From: TOLSYN sp963849065
GTDB taxonomy: Bacteria; Acidobacteriota; Terriglobia; Terriglobales; Acidobacteriaceae
Direction: 5' to 3'
Length of the DNA: 64,000 nt
Assembly: GCA_963849065.1 (NCBI GenBank)
Contig: CAWKFM010000003.1
Location: forward strand, 62,001 to 126,000
Shown: piece by piece, positions 47,771 to 56,005 of the stretch
How the letters are laid out: the number at the start of each line of letters is the position of its first letter
Numbering within the stretch: position 1 is the first letter of the stretch
Notes under the pieces: model-generated
The model's database searches: none
Told to the model about the DNA's origin: nothing
What the model saw: the letters and a program-made list of their open reading frames with translations, nothing else
Made by a program: the position numbers and the translations under genes

Positions 47771-50700
47771 ATCACAAAGAGAAGGCTTTCGAGTCCGCCA
47801 TTGAGCACCACCTGATCACTTCGTCCGGTTACACCAAGGCCGAGCAGGCGTACTTCGATCAGGAGCGAGCCATCGATCCCACGCAGTTTCTGCCATTCGT
47901 GAAAGAAACGCAGACGAAGAGCTGGGAGAAGCTGGAAAAGCTCCTTGGTAAGGAAGCCGAAGCGACCTTGCTCGGCGAGTTGTGCAAGGCGATGGACTCG
48001 CGCGGCAGTCTCGATGTGCTGCGGCATGGTTTCAAATGTTATGGCGAGGCGATCAAGGCCGCCTACTTCCGTCCGCGGCATGGCATGAATCCGGACGAGT
48101 TGGCGCTCTCTGCCAAGAACCGGCTTACGGTGGTGCGCCAGCTTCTTTTCAAGCTCACCAGCAGCAAGTCGCTGGACCTGACGCTCTGCCTGAACGGCAT
48201 CCCGATCATCACCGCCGAGTTGAAGAATCCGATGACGGGACAGAACGTGCGCCATGCCATCATTCAGTATCAGACGGACCGCGACCCCAACGACCTGATC
48301 TTCCAGTTCAAAAAGCGCACGCTGGTCCACTTCGCCGTCGATCCCGAGCTGGTGTACATGACGACGAAGCTGGCCGGCAAGAGCACATACTTTCTGCCGT
48401 TCAATCGCGGCGACGGCATGGGCAGCGGCAATCCCGAGGCTCAGCCGGGCAAGTACAAGACCAGCTATCTGTGGGAAGAGGTATGGCAGCGGGACTCCCT
48501 GCTGGACATCCTGGCGCGCTTCATGCACCTGGAAGTGATCGAGAAGGAAATTAACGGGAAGAAGATCAAGAAAGAGACCATGATCTTTCCGCGCTATCAC
48601 CAGCTCGATGCCGTGCGGAAGCTGGAGGCGTCCTCCCGCGCCGAGGGCGCCGGGAACAACTACCTGGTGATGCACTCGGCAGGCAGCGGCAAGAGCAACT
48701 CCATCGCCTGGCTGGCCCACCGGCTGAGCAGCCTGCACGACGCGAACGACCAGAAGGTCTTCGATTCGGTGGTGGTGATCACCGACAGGCGCGTGCTCGA
48801 TCAGCAGTTGCAGAACACGATCTACCAGTTTGAGCACCAGAGCGGCGTGGTAAAGAAGATCGATGAGGACTCGCAGCAGTTGGCGGACGCCCTGAAGTCC
48901 GGCACACCTATCATTATTACTACGCTTCAGAAGTTTCCGTTTGTGACGGAGAAGGTGGGCGACCTTCCCGACCGCCGCTACGCCGTGATCGTGGACGAGG
49001 CGCACAGCTCCCAGAGCGGCGAGGCAGCAGCGGAGTTGAAGGGTGTGCTGGCGGGACAGGCTTTGAAGGAGAAGGCCAAGCAGCAGGCCGAAGAGCAGGG
49101 CCTAGTCGACTACGAGGAAGAAATTCTGAAGCAGATGGCCAAACGAGGCCAGCAGCCGAACATCAGCTTCTTCGCTTTTACGGCCACGCCGAAGTACAAG
49201 ACGCTAGAGACCTTTGGGCGCAAGGACTCGAACGGCAAGCCGCAGCCGTTCCACATTTACAGCATGAGGCAGGCCATAGAGGAAGGATTCATCCTCGATG
49301 TGCTGAAGAACTACACGACCTACAAGACCTACTTCCGGCTGATCAAGTCCATCGAGGACGATCCGAAGCTCGATAAAAAGAAAGCCGCGCGGGCACTGGC
49401 GCGCTTTGTCAGCTTTCACCCGCACAACCTCGCACAGAAGAGCGAGGTGATGATCGAGCACTTCCGGACCTTCACGCACCACAAGATCGGCGGCAAGGCG
49501 AAGGCGATGGTCGTGACCGGCTCGCGTGCGCACGCCGTCCGCTATAAGCAGGAGTTCGACAAGTACATTGCGGAGAAGGGCTACACCGACATCAAGACGC
49601 TGGTAGCGTTCTCCGGCACGGTGACGCTCGATGTGGGTGATGAGTACACGGAGGTCGGCATGAACGGCGGCATCCGGGAGAAGCAGTTGCCGGAAGAGTT
49701 CGCCAAGGACACCTACCAGGTTCTGATCGTGGCCGAAAAGTATCAGACGGGATTTGACCAGCCCCTGCTGCACACAATGTACGTTGATAAGCGCCTGGCC
49801 GATGTGCAGGCTGTCCAGACGCTGTCGCGCTTGAACCGAACGTGCGCCGGCAAAGAGGATACGTTCGTTCTCGACTTCGTGAACGAGTCGGAGGAGATCC
49901 AGGAAGCATTCAAGCCTTACTACGAGGTTCCTCTCGTCGATCAGCAGGCCGAAGCGAGCCAGCTCTACGATCTCCATACGAAGATGGCGGCGGAGCAGGT
50001 TTACTATGGGGCCGAGGTCGAGGAGTTCGCCAGGGTTTTCTTCAAACCGAAAAGGGTCCAGACTCCGACTGACCACGCGATGATGGAAAATATCCTCGCG
50101 CCGCCCACAGCGCGCTTCACGGCGCTGGAACCAGAGAAGCAACAGGAATTCCGCGGACAACTCATCGCCTATCGAAGCTTGTACTCGTTTCTGTCGCAGA
50201 TCATTCCTTTCCAGGATGCCGATCTTGAAAAGCTATATGTCTTCGTCCGCCTTTTCATCAACAAGCTGCCTAAAATTGGGCCGGGCCCGGGCATCGTCCT
50301 GGATGATGAGGTCGGGCTCAAGTATTACCGGCTCCAGAAAATCAGCGAAGGCAGTATCTCGCTCAGCCCCGGCGAACGCGGAACGGTGAGCGCACCGACC
50401 GCAGTCGGCACTGGCGTAGACCGCAGCGAGGAGATCGAGTTGTCGCGGCTCATTGACGTCGTGAACGACCGCTTCGGCACTGACTTCAAGCCGGTTGACC
50501 AGCTCTTCTTCGACCAGATCAAGGAAGAGGCCGTGGCGGACACGGCCATCCAGCAGGCCGCGAACGCAAACACATTGGAAAACTTCGGCTATGTCTTCGA
50601 CAAGGCTTTGGAAGGCAAGTTCATCGATCGAATGGACCAGAACCAGGAGATTTTCGCACGCTATATGAACGACGAAGCATTCAAAAAGGTTGTGGCGGAG

Positions 50701-50787
50701 TGGATGCGGAAACAGGTTTATGAACAAGTGCGATCGACGCAAGTGCTCGATATCGCAGCGGTGAACTCACAAAAGCAGGTGCCTTGA
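47761..50787 (+). CDS. hsdR: Type I restriction endonuclease subunit HsdR
   Basis: Encodes 1008 residues. The PD-(D/E)xK nuclease has its acidic/Lys end at AELKNP (residues 152-157); the Snf2-like motor has Walker A HSAGSGKSN near residue 305, DEAH near 412 and TATPKYK. The C-terminal helical part binds the HsdM2S core. No frameshift is seen, so the system appears complete. Confidence 0.95.
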   Translation: MPVDHKEKAFESAIEHHLITSSGYTKAEQAYFDQERAIDPTQFLPFVKETQTKSWEKLEKLLGKEAEATLLGELCKAMDSRGSLDVLRHGFKCYGEAIKAAYFRPRHGMNPDELALSAKNRLTVVRQLLFKLTSSKSLDLTLCLNGIPIITAELKNPMTGQNVRHAIIQYQTDRDPNDLIFQFKKRTLVHFAVDPELVYMTTKLAGKSTYFLPFNRGDGMGSGNPEAQPGKYKTSYLWEEVWQRDSLLDILARFMHLEVIEKEINGKKIKKETMIFPRYHQLDAVRKLEASSRAEGAGNNYLVMHSAGSGKSNSIAWLAHRLSSLHDANDQKVFDSVVVITDRRVLDQQLQNTIYQFEHQSGVVKKIDEDSQQLADALKSGTPIIITTLQKFPFVTEKVGDLPDRRYAVIVDEAHSSQSGEAAAELKGVLAGQALKEKAKQQAEEQGLVDYEEEILKQMAKRGQQPNISFFAFTATPKYKTLETFGRKDSNGKPQPFHIYSMRQAIEEGFILDVLKNYTTYKTYFRLIKSIEDDPKLDKKKAARALARFVSFHPHNLAQKSEVMIEHFRTFTHHKIGGKAKAMVVTGSRAHAVRYKQEFDKYIAEKGYTDIKTLVAFSGTVTLDVGDEYTEVGMNGGIREKQLPEEFAKDTYQVLIVAEKYQTGFDQPLLHTMYVDKRLADVQAVQTLSRLNRTCAGKEDTFVLDFVNESEEIQEAFKPYYEVPLVDQQAEASQLYDLHTKMAAEQVYYGAEVEEFARVFFKPKRVQTPTDHAMMENILAPPTARFTALEPEKQQEFRGQLIAYRSLYSFLSQIIPFQDADLEKLYVFVRLFINKLPKIGPGPGIVLDDEVGLKYYRLQKISEGSISLSPGERGTVSAPTAVGTGVDRSEEIELSRLIDVVNDRFGTDFKPVDQLFFDQIKEEAVADTAIQQAANANTLENFGYVFDKALEGKFIDRMDQNQEIFARYMNDEAFKKVVAEWMRKQVYEQVRSTQVLDIAAVNSQKQVP

Positions 50788-50856
50788 TCGTTGTTGCGGC
50801 TCTGCAATTAGTACAGAATCGTTACAATGGTATTAGCAATATCAGGGTGATGATTG

Positions 50857-50888
50857 TTTAGGCGAACAACTATTTAGGCGAACAACTT
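50857..50888. repeat. 16-bp tandem repeat, two copies
   Basis: TTTAGGCGAACAACTA (50857-50872) is followed directly by TTTAGGCGAACAACTT. It lies in the 417-base gap after hsdR, which otherwise holds only the hairpin at 51021. Confidence 0.8.
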
Positions 50889-51020
50889 GCATAACGAACC
50901 AGGGTTTGCCATAATGCAATTGCTGTTGGAATCAGAACAATGATTCCGCCAACTCAGACGGAATCCAAAGCCGACGAACCCTATACCCGACGGTTGTAAA
51001 AATACATTGAATAGAAGTGG

Positions 51021-51061
51021 AGAGGCCGTAGCAGCACAGGAGACGGCCTCTATAGTTTTCT
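51021..51061 (+). terminator. Terminator between the type I RM operon and the PRTRC genes
   Basis: AGAGGCCGT and ACGGCCTCT form a perfect 9-bp stem with a 13-base loop, followed by TATAGTTTTCT. It would end transcription coming from hsdR, about 235 bases upstream. Confidence 0.65.
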
Positions 51062-51204
51062 AGGACCAATTCTCGATGTCCCCGCCGATAGCGTCATCAC
51101 CCCCAAAATACATAGCCTAGGACCGCGGACATAACGGGCGGCGACAGCGTTAATACCGGAGTGTCGGTTTTGCGGGTTCTTCGGTGATATCCGGCCAAGC
51201 TGGA

Positions 51205-52038
51205 TTACGCGGCAGCGCGCCTGCCGTGCTCCGCGCCTTTGAATGCCTGTTTCTTTGCAGTCCTCCGCATCTTAGCGAACTGGATTGGATCCACTGGGAG
51301 CGGTGCAAGGCGTCCGGTCTCGGCGTTATAAAAACCGCCGTGATATGAGATTTGCCCGTATCGCAGTAAGCGGGCAAGCATAGCGAGCGAACTGACGGCC
51401 AGGGTCTGGTTGATGAATGGCTCCTGCCGGTCCAGCGCCTCCACGGCCGAGCAACTTGGAAGCGAACTTTCCTCGATCGTAATGTCGGCTATCTCAGGAT
51501 AGAGATCGAAAACAGTCGGAAGGCGGGTCTCCTGAGAGCGCGCGGAAACCGTTACGTCAAAGGGCTGGCCAAGGACATATTGCCCGCTGGAAGCATTGTT
51601 GCCGAGATCGAGATGATATGCCGGAGCGCGGAGCTTCTTGAACGATTGAGAAATGAGGTGGCGGGCTTTCCTGGTATCGACGCAGCTGATCAGCAGATCA
51701 CACTCCGGCGCACCAGCCGGACTGTCCCCGAAGCAGCGCGGGATGGCCTTCCAAGCGAAGCCCCAGAACATATTGATGCGGGCCACCAGGCAAATGGCTT
51801 TGTTCGACCCAATATCGACATGCGAGAAGGGCTGACGCACGACGTTCACCTCGGAGACGACATCTGGGTCCATGACGGTGACGGCTAGGCCTGGCTGCCC
51901 CCAGGCGCGCAGGGCTTGTTCCAGGAAAGGAAGTTGCAGCAAGACCGCGCTCCCGCTCCCGCCCGCGCCAACGAGCAGGATGCGTAGCGGGCGGGTGCGG
52001 CCCATCAGTCGAGGATGAAGGTGATGAACTGATTCCAA
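51205..52038 (-). CDS. PRTRC system ThiF-family protein
   Basis: Encodes 277 residues from TTG 52038, supported by AAGGAGC upstream. The nucleotide-binding ILLVGAGGSGSAVLLQL and VTVMDPDVVSEVNVVRQPF mark the ThiF/E1-like adenylation fold, and LLISCVDTRKAR follows. In the PRTRC cassette (named for its ParB-related and ThiF-related members) this protein is the constant member. It is the last gene of the minus-strand block E-C-F-B-ThiF. Confidence 0.92.
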   Translation of the reverse strand: MESVHHLHPRLMGRTRPLRILLVGAGGSGSAVLLQLPFLEQALRAWGQPGLAVTVMDPDVVSEVNVVRQPFSHVDIGSNKAICLVARINMFWGFAWKAIPRCFGDSPAGAPECDLLISCVDTRKARHLISQSFKKLRAPAYHLDLGNNASSGQYVLGQPFDVTVSARSQETRLPTVFDLYPEIADITIEESSLPSCSAVEALDRQEPFINQTLAVSSLAMLARLLRYGQISYHGGFYNAETGRLAPLPVDPIQFAKMRRTAKKQAFKGAEHGRRAAA

Positions 52039-52056
52039 GATATTCTGCTCCTTTCG

Positions 52057-52773
52057 CTATTTCTGGGATCGGCGTATGAACTGCAGGAGGGTCTCGTGAG
52101 CGAGAACGAGATGCTGCACCGGAAACAAATCGCCGCCGAGAACGCTTGTCCACATCGGGACTATGCCGCCCTTGTAGGAAGTCAACCGCACGGCGTCTGA
52201 GGGGTGGGTGAATGCGCTTTCAAAGAAACCGCGTTCCCATTCCATCGCTGCCGAGCAAGAGACGCCAGAGGAGGGCCCCTGCATGCTGCCCGTGCAAATC
52301 GAGCCATCCTCGTAGGTGTTCCAGTACGGTGCGCTCAAGAGCTGAGTGTCGCTGTTGGGACGTTCATTCTTGGGCAGCGCCCGAACCGAGAGGTGTGTCT
52401 CCGTGGCGACGAACACCAGGGCCGGATGCGGAAACATGCGGCCCGACAGCGCATTGGCTTCTTGATCCGTAGTCGACAGGAAGAACATCGGGCGAACGGC
52501 AGCCGGACACCACCAGGCAACCAGTTCGTCCGTGAGGCAGAGAATATTGCTCGGGAGGACCTCAATCTCGCGCACAGCTCTCTGTTTCAAGAGATCACAG
52601 AGGCTTTTCAAGAAGTCTGCGCTGAGAGCTTCCGGGGGGCCATAGTGAGGCCTCCCCTGTTCGTCGCGCAACACATCGTGGACGGTGACGTACGCCTGGG
52701 TGCCCGTGTAAATCATCACTGCCTTATGCAGCTCGACCCCGGAGTTGCCCCCGATTGCAATGTCGGTATTCAT
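52057..52773 (-). CDS. PRTRC system protein B
   Basis: Encodes 238 residues from ATG 52773. Typical phrases are AVMIYTGTQAYVTVHDV near residue 20, PSNILCLTDELVAWWCPA and MEWERGFFESAFTHP. Its biochemical role is unknown. The gene overlaps that of protein F by 50 bases; protein A, which normally lies between F and B, is absent. Confidence 0.9.
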   Translation of the reverse strand: MNTDIAIGGNSGVELHKAVMIYTGTQAYVTVHDVLRDEQGRPHYGPPEALSADFLKSLCDLLKQRAVREIEVLPSNILCLTDELVAWWCPAAVRPMFFLSTTDQEANALSGRMFPHPALVFVATETHLSVRALPKNERPNSDTQLLSAPYWNTYEDGSICTGSMQGPSSGVSCSAAMEWERGFFESAFTHPSDAVRLTSYKGGIVPMWTSVLGGDLFPVQHLVLAHETLLQFIRRSQK

Positions 52774-53863
52774 TCTTCTTCTCCAAGGCCTCAGCCCACA
52801 GCCTCCACTGTTCCGCAAGGCTGGCTGTTTCCAACGCGATCTCAAAAGTGATCCTGAGAATCCTCCACACCTCACGCATTTGCCGGGGTTGAAAAGGATC
52901 AAATTTCAGGCTCAGAAGTGGCGGCGACGAACACTGGCTCCAGTTTTCAAGTTCTTCGTCCACTGTCGCGACAATTGCGTCCTGTTCGTCAAACGACAGA
53001 ACTGTTGCCGGGACAGGACGCAGATAGTCGTAGCCCCCTTCCTCCGGGTCTTCCCGCAAGCGCTTGTCGATTGGAATGTGAGCCAACGCGTACATACGGA
53101 GCAGGGACTTGATCCACAATTCAAACGGGCTATTGGTGTTTGTCCGCAGAATGCGAAGGCTGTGCCGGATCGAGACGTGCTTCTTCCGCGCTTCTGCGAT
53201 GAACGCTGGAATGCAGGCATCGAGATCAGGAATTTCAAACTCTTCCCCGGTTCCGCCCTCCTCTTCACGAGATACCCCGGCCCACTCCTTCATTTGTTCC
53301 ACGCTGGATGCCGCATCGTCGAGATCCCATGAACCAAGTGAGCGGACGAGCGTATAAGCAAGGAGCTGGTAGAACGCCGCGCCGAGGCCCTTCGCATACT
53401 CTTCCAGCGCCGTCAGAGGCGCTCTGCAAACAAAGTGGCCCAGGTGCCAGTGCTGCACCGAAAAACTCAGTTGCCGAGTTCCCTCGCCGCAGATTGCGAC
53501 TGAAAACTCCTGAAACTCGGCTTCAATACGCGAAATGCCGTGCAGAAAGCACCAGCGCCGCAGGGACTCGTCAATGAACGCGAGAGGATCGGCTTTGCTC
53601 TTTTCCCAGCTTCGGGTGGTAGCAAGACCTTCCTCGACGAGATTCTGACAGAGCTTGAAGAGAGTCTTCTTCCCGGTGTAGATGCTATACCGGCTCCGAA
53701 CCTCATCCAGCGAAGGAAGAGGTGCAGGGCCGCCCGGAGCGAGCAGCCCTACGCGAGTGGCAAGAGGAATTGCGGCGGGGGCGGCAACATCCGGGATTTC
53801 TGCCGCTGATTTTGACTGACTGCTGCCTCTACCCCCTTGGACAGCCGCTGACTTGTTGCGCAT
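52724..53863 (-). CDS. PRTRC system protein F
   Basis: Encodes 379 residues from ATG 53863 (GCGAGG upstream; TTG 53869 also possible). The sequence is largely helical: LPSLDEVRSRYSIYTGKKTL near the start and ELWIKSLLRMYALAHIP in the second half. Function unknown. The family call rests on size, sequence character and position between C and B. Confidence 0.85.
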   Translation of the reverse strand: MRNKSAAVQGGRGSSQSKSAAEIPDVAAPAAIPLATRVGLLAPGGPAPLPSLDEVRSRYSIYTGKKTLFKLCQNLVEEGLATTRSWEKSKADPLAFIDESLRRWCFLHGISRIEAEFQEFSVAICGEGTRQLSFSVQHWHLGHFVCRAPLTALEEYAKGLGAAFYQLLAYTLVRSLGSWDLDDAASSVEQMKEWAGVSREEEGGTGEEFEIPDLDACIPAFIAEARKKHVSIRHSLRILRTNTNSPFELWIKSLLRMYALAHIPIDKRLREDPEEGGYDYLRPVPATVLSFDEQDAIVATVDEELENWSQCSSPPLLSLKFDPFQPRQMREVWRILRITFEIALETASLAEQWRLWAEALEKKNEYRHCNRGQLRGRAA

Positions 53864-53995
53864 TTGCAAAACCTCGCATAAGCATGACTGCCCGCACCCT
53901 GGTCTAGGCCGCTCTGCTTTGCGCGTAACGCATCACAGAGCGGCTGACGGCTGCGAAGATGGTCATTTCTAGGCGCGACCCGGCGGGGCATAGGC

Positions 53996-54205
53996 TTAGC
54001 CTTTGCTCCCGATTGATCGCTGAATGGTGTAGCGAAGATAGCGGCCGGTGGTCTCCGGTCCAACGATGGTGGCCGTCGACATCTCCGGATACTGGAAGGT
54101 CAAGAACTCGCGGACGGCTTCCGGCGTGAGCTCCGCATTGGGATCGGGGATAATTCGGCCTCCAAAGGCGAATTGTCTTTCCATTTGAGCGACTTCGATG
54201 GGCAT
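53996..54205 (-). CDS. PRTRC system protein C
   Basis: Encodes 69 residues from ATG 54205 with AGGAG upstream. It matches the short family with REF/RQFxxGG, PDPNAELTPEAVREFL, then PEMSTATIVGPE and a C-terminal GSKG. The fold is likely a small beta-grasp-like domain, which would suit interaction with a ThiF protein, as ubiquitin-like proteins do; that is inferred. Confidence 0.92.
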   Translation of the reverse strand: MPIEVAQMERQFAFGGRIIPDPNAELTPEAVREFLTFQYPEMSTATIVGPETTGRYLRYTIQRSIGSKG

Positions 54206-54316
54206 AGGAAAACATCTCTCCTGAACTGCTGCTGGCACTCTCTCTGAAGAGGGCGGTAGGGATGTGGGCGCGGGATGGCTGTTCGGCCAGGTTGGAGAAT
54301 GGGAACGCCGCCGCAA

Positions 54317-54871
54317 TTACGCGGCGGAACTGGCCTCGGGTGACGGTGCCGGCGCGACAACGGACGCGGGGGTGGATCCATCCTCTCCTGGCTTCGCCGC
54401 GGGCTCCTCTGCGGGGACAACGTCAAAGAGGCTGGGCGGGGCCGTGGGCTCGGACTTCTTTTCCTCCACAGGCGCCGGCGGCGGCGTTGGCTTGTTGCCG
54501 GTGGTGGTCTGGCCGGTCTTCTTCTTTGCGGCTGCGACGGCGGTTTTGGCCGCTTCCTTGGCTTCTTCTTCAGCCGCCTTCACAGTCTTCACCATCTCAT
54601 TGATCGATCCCTCGATCGTGAGCTGGCTGCCAACGTATTGCAAAAGAGCCTGGTGCAGTCCGGCGTCCAGTTCTTCGGCGGTCTGGGCCGTGAGCGTCAG
54701 CGCGCCAGAAAGGGCCTTCACCGCCGCTTCCCTGATAGAGCCACATTCTTCGGCTTTCTCGTCGGTGACTTTCGGCACGATGGTTAGAACAATGTTGTCG
54801 CCATTGGCAGGCACGGCGACGCTGATCGAGACGGTGCGATTTCGCAACAGCGGTAGCAATTCAACGAACAT
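54317..54871 (-). CDS. PRTRC system protein E
   Basis: Encodes 184 residues. The N-terminal half (MFVELLPLLRNRTVSISVAV, then LTLTAQTAEELDAGL) matches protein E; the C-terminal half is a Lys/Ala-rich helix and a Pro/Ala-rich disordered tail. It is the first gene of the block. The 111-base spacing to protein C holds no other gene. Confidence 0.9.
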   Translation of the reverse strand: MFVELLPLLRNRTVSISVAVPANGDNIVLTIVPKVTDEKAEECGSIREAAVKALSGALTLTAQTAEELDAGLHQALLQYVGSQLTIEGSINEMVKTVKAAEEEAKEAAKTAVAAAKKKTGQTTTGNKPTPPPAPVEEKKSEPTAPPSLFDVVPAEEPAAKPGEDGSTPASVVAPAPSPEASSAA

Positions 54872-55134
54872 ACGGGGATGCTCCTTCGGGCAAGCGGGGA
54901 TAGGCCCTCAGTGGCGGCGGAACATCTGACTGGAGGGCGGGTTGTGGTTTATTCATATGAAGAGGAAGGAAGATGATGAAACTAGTTGACGTACCCGGCG
55001 GGACAGGCGGTGTCCGGAACCCAAAACGAAATTCTCCTGCTGTTGTGCCACGCCAAGAACGTGAGACAATCCCGCTCCAGAGGAGTGCGCAGCTGTCCAT
55101 GCTGTGCGACTCAGCTACGTGGAAGATACTTAAT
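54872..55134. other. Gap before the tRNA-Pro remnant
   Basis: No gene is evident. It should hold the promoter of the PRTRC block on the minus strand; I see no strong -10/-35 pair. Confidence 0.35.
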
Positions 55135-55209
55135 CCAGGAGGCTTAGCAAGATAGTCTGAATCCGGTTCGGGACCAGGGTGCGGGGTTCAAATCCTCTCT
55201 CCACGACCA
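55135..55209 (+). pseudogene. tRNA-Pro(CGG)-like remnant
   Basis: The 3' half is plainly tRNA-Pro: loop TTCGGGA (anticodon CGG), CCAGG, then GGGGTTCAAATCCTCTCTC and CACGACCA. The 5' half is degraded: the acceptor pair CCAGGAG/CTCCACG has two mismatches, the anticodon stem one, and the D arm does not fold. It looks like an attachment-site leftover from an element that once used tRNA-Pro, or a decayed carried tRNA. Confidence 0.65.
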
Positions 55210-55386
55210 TTATTTTCAATAGCATACAAGCAATTTCCATCCTCCCGAAAACCCATTGCAGATGATTTTGTAGACGGTCACATCCTCACAGCTTCAAACA
55301 TTACGACATCGTCGAGTCCCTTGCGAGAACCGAGGCATACACCTGCGAATCAATGATTCAAGGGCGCATTTTGCACATATTCTAAG

Positions 55387-55416
55387 TTGCACTTCGCACT
55401 CTGACAGAACTATAAT
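55387..55416 (+). promoter_or_regulatory. Promoter of the ATP-grasp peptide operon
   Basis: TTGCAC (55387-55392), 18-base spacer and perfect TATAAT (55411-55416). The first precursor's ATG is only eight bases beyond, so the transcript would start at or next to the ATG: probably leaderless. Confidence 0.65.
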
Positions 55417-55424
55417 GCCGCCCC

Positions 55425-55607
55425 ATGTATTCAAATCCATTTTTGTGGCGTAACAGTCGGTCGCTGAGTAGCTCGGAGCAGCAAACACTTGGCAGCACTA
55501 TCGAAGATCCGCTTCCGGCGGCGCTGGAAGTTGGTGAGAATGGATATCTGTCCATTCAGGGAACGAGGCAGTCGGCGGTTGTTCACGAGACAACCGATGA
55601 CCAGTAA
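55425..55607 (+). CDS. Putative graspetide precursor 1
   Basis: Encodes 60 residues. The leader has NPFLWRN near the start; DPLPAALEV lies mid-way and the C-terminus is GTRQSAVVHETTDDQ. The middle and end are shared with precursor 2 (DPLPAVLEI, TRVTDVQSETLDDN) and the end with precursor 3 (TRKTAVIQETTDDA). Thr next to Asp/Glu residues in the tail suits ester formation by an ATP-grasp ligase, which is encoded three genes on. No ribosome-binding site exists because the ATG is almost at the transcript start. Confidence 0.75.
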   Translation: MYSNPFLWRNSRSLSSSEQQTLGSTIEDPLPAALEVGENGYLSIQGTRQSAVVHETTDDQ

Positions 55608-55797
55608 CATGTCCGAACTTCCTTTTCTGTTGCAAAATGCTTCGTTTCCCATCGCTTCGGAGCAAGCGTGGGGCCGAGACGCGGTCACCGCCGATGATCC
55701 GCTTCCAGCGGTGCTGGAGATTGATGCGACCGGGGTCGCAATCGTTCGCAGAACTCGAGTCACAGACGTTCAATCGGAGACTCTGGATGATAACTAA
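55597..55797 (+). CDS. Putative graspetide precursor 2
   Basis: Encodes 66 residues. ATG 55597 lies inside the Asp-Asp codons that end precursor 1; a second ATG four codons later is possible. The leader carries SELPFLLQN, the middle DDPLPAVLEI and the core TRVTDVQSETLDDN. The 11-base overlap (ATGACCAGTAA) implies translation coupled to precursor 1. Confidence 0.75.
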   Translation: MTSNMSELPFLLQNASFPIASEQAWGRDAVTADDPLPAVLEIDATGVAIVRRTRVTDVQSETLDDN

Positions 55798-56005
55798 TCG
55801 ATCTAATGAAAAGCTGCCGTTTCTGACCCATTTTGCGGAGGATCTGCCGCAAGAAACCGGTTCGCAGCTTCGCTACGACTGCGCACGTCAGATTTCTCAA
55901 GTCTTTGTCAATGGGGAGTGGCTTGATACACCTGATGCACGCGGAGAATTCATGGGCGGGACCAGAAAAACCGCAGTTATCCAAGAAACCACGGATGACG
56001 CATAG
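55787..56005 (+). CDS. Putative graspetide precursor 3
   Basis: Encodes 72 residues. ATG 55787 lies in the Asp-Asp codons of precursor 2 with an 11-base overlap (ATGATAACTAA) and GGAGA upstream. KLPFLTHF marks the leader; the middle differs from precursors 1 and 2 (VFVNGEWLDTPDARGEF) while the tail TRKTAVIQETTDDA is the same type. PFL recalls the PFFARFL recognition helix of microviridin leaders. Confidence 0.75.
   Translation: MITNRSNEKLPFLTHFAEDLPQETGSQLRYDCARQISQVFVNGEWLDTPDARGEFMGGTRKTAVIQETTDDA

Noticed and set aside
47734..49005. A 423-codon minus-strand opening opposite hsdR
   Set aside because: Complement of the HsdR nuclease and motor domains, which are clear on the plus strand.
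52204..52851. A 215-codon plus-strand opening opposite PRTRC protein B
   Set aside because: Shadow of the minus-strand gene; no domain or ribosome-binding site.
55425..56005. Classical microviridin precursors
   Set aside because: The tails lack the TxRxPSDxDE core and only one ligase gene is present; only the leader PFL and the ligase family are shared.
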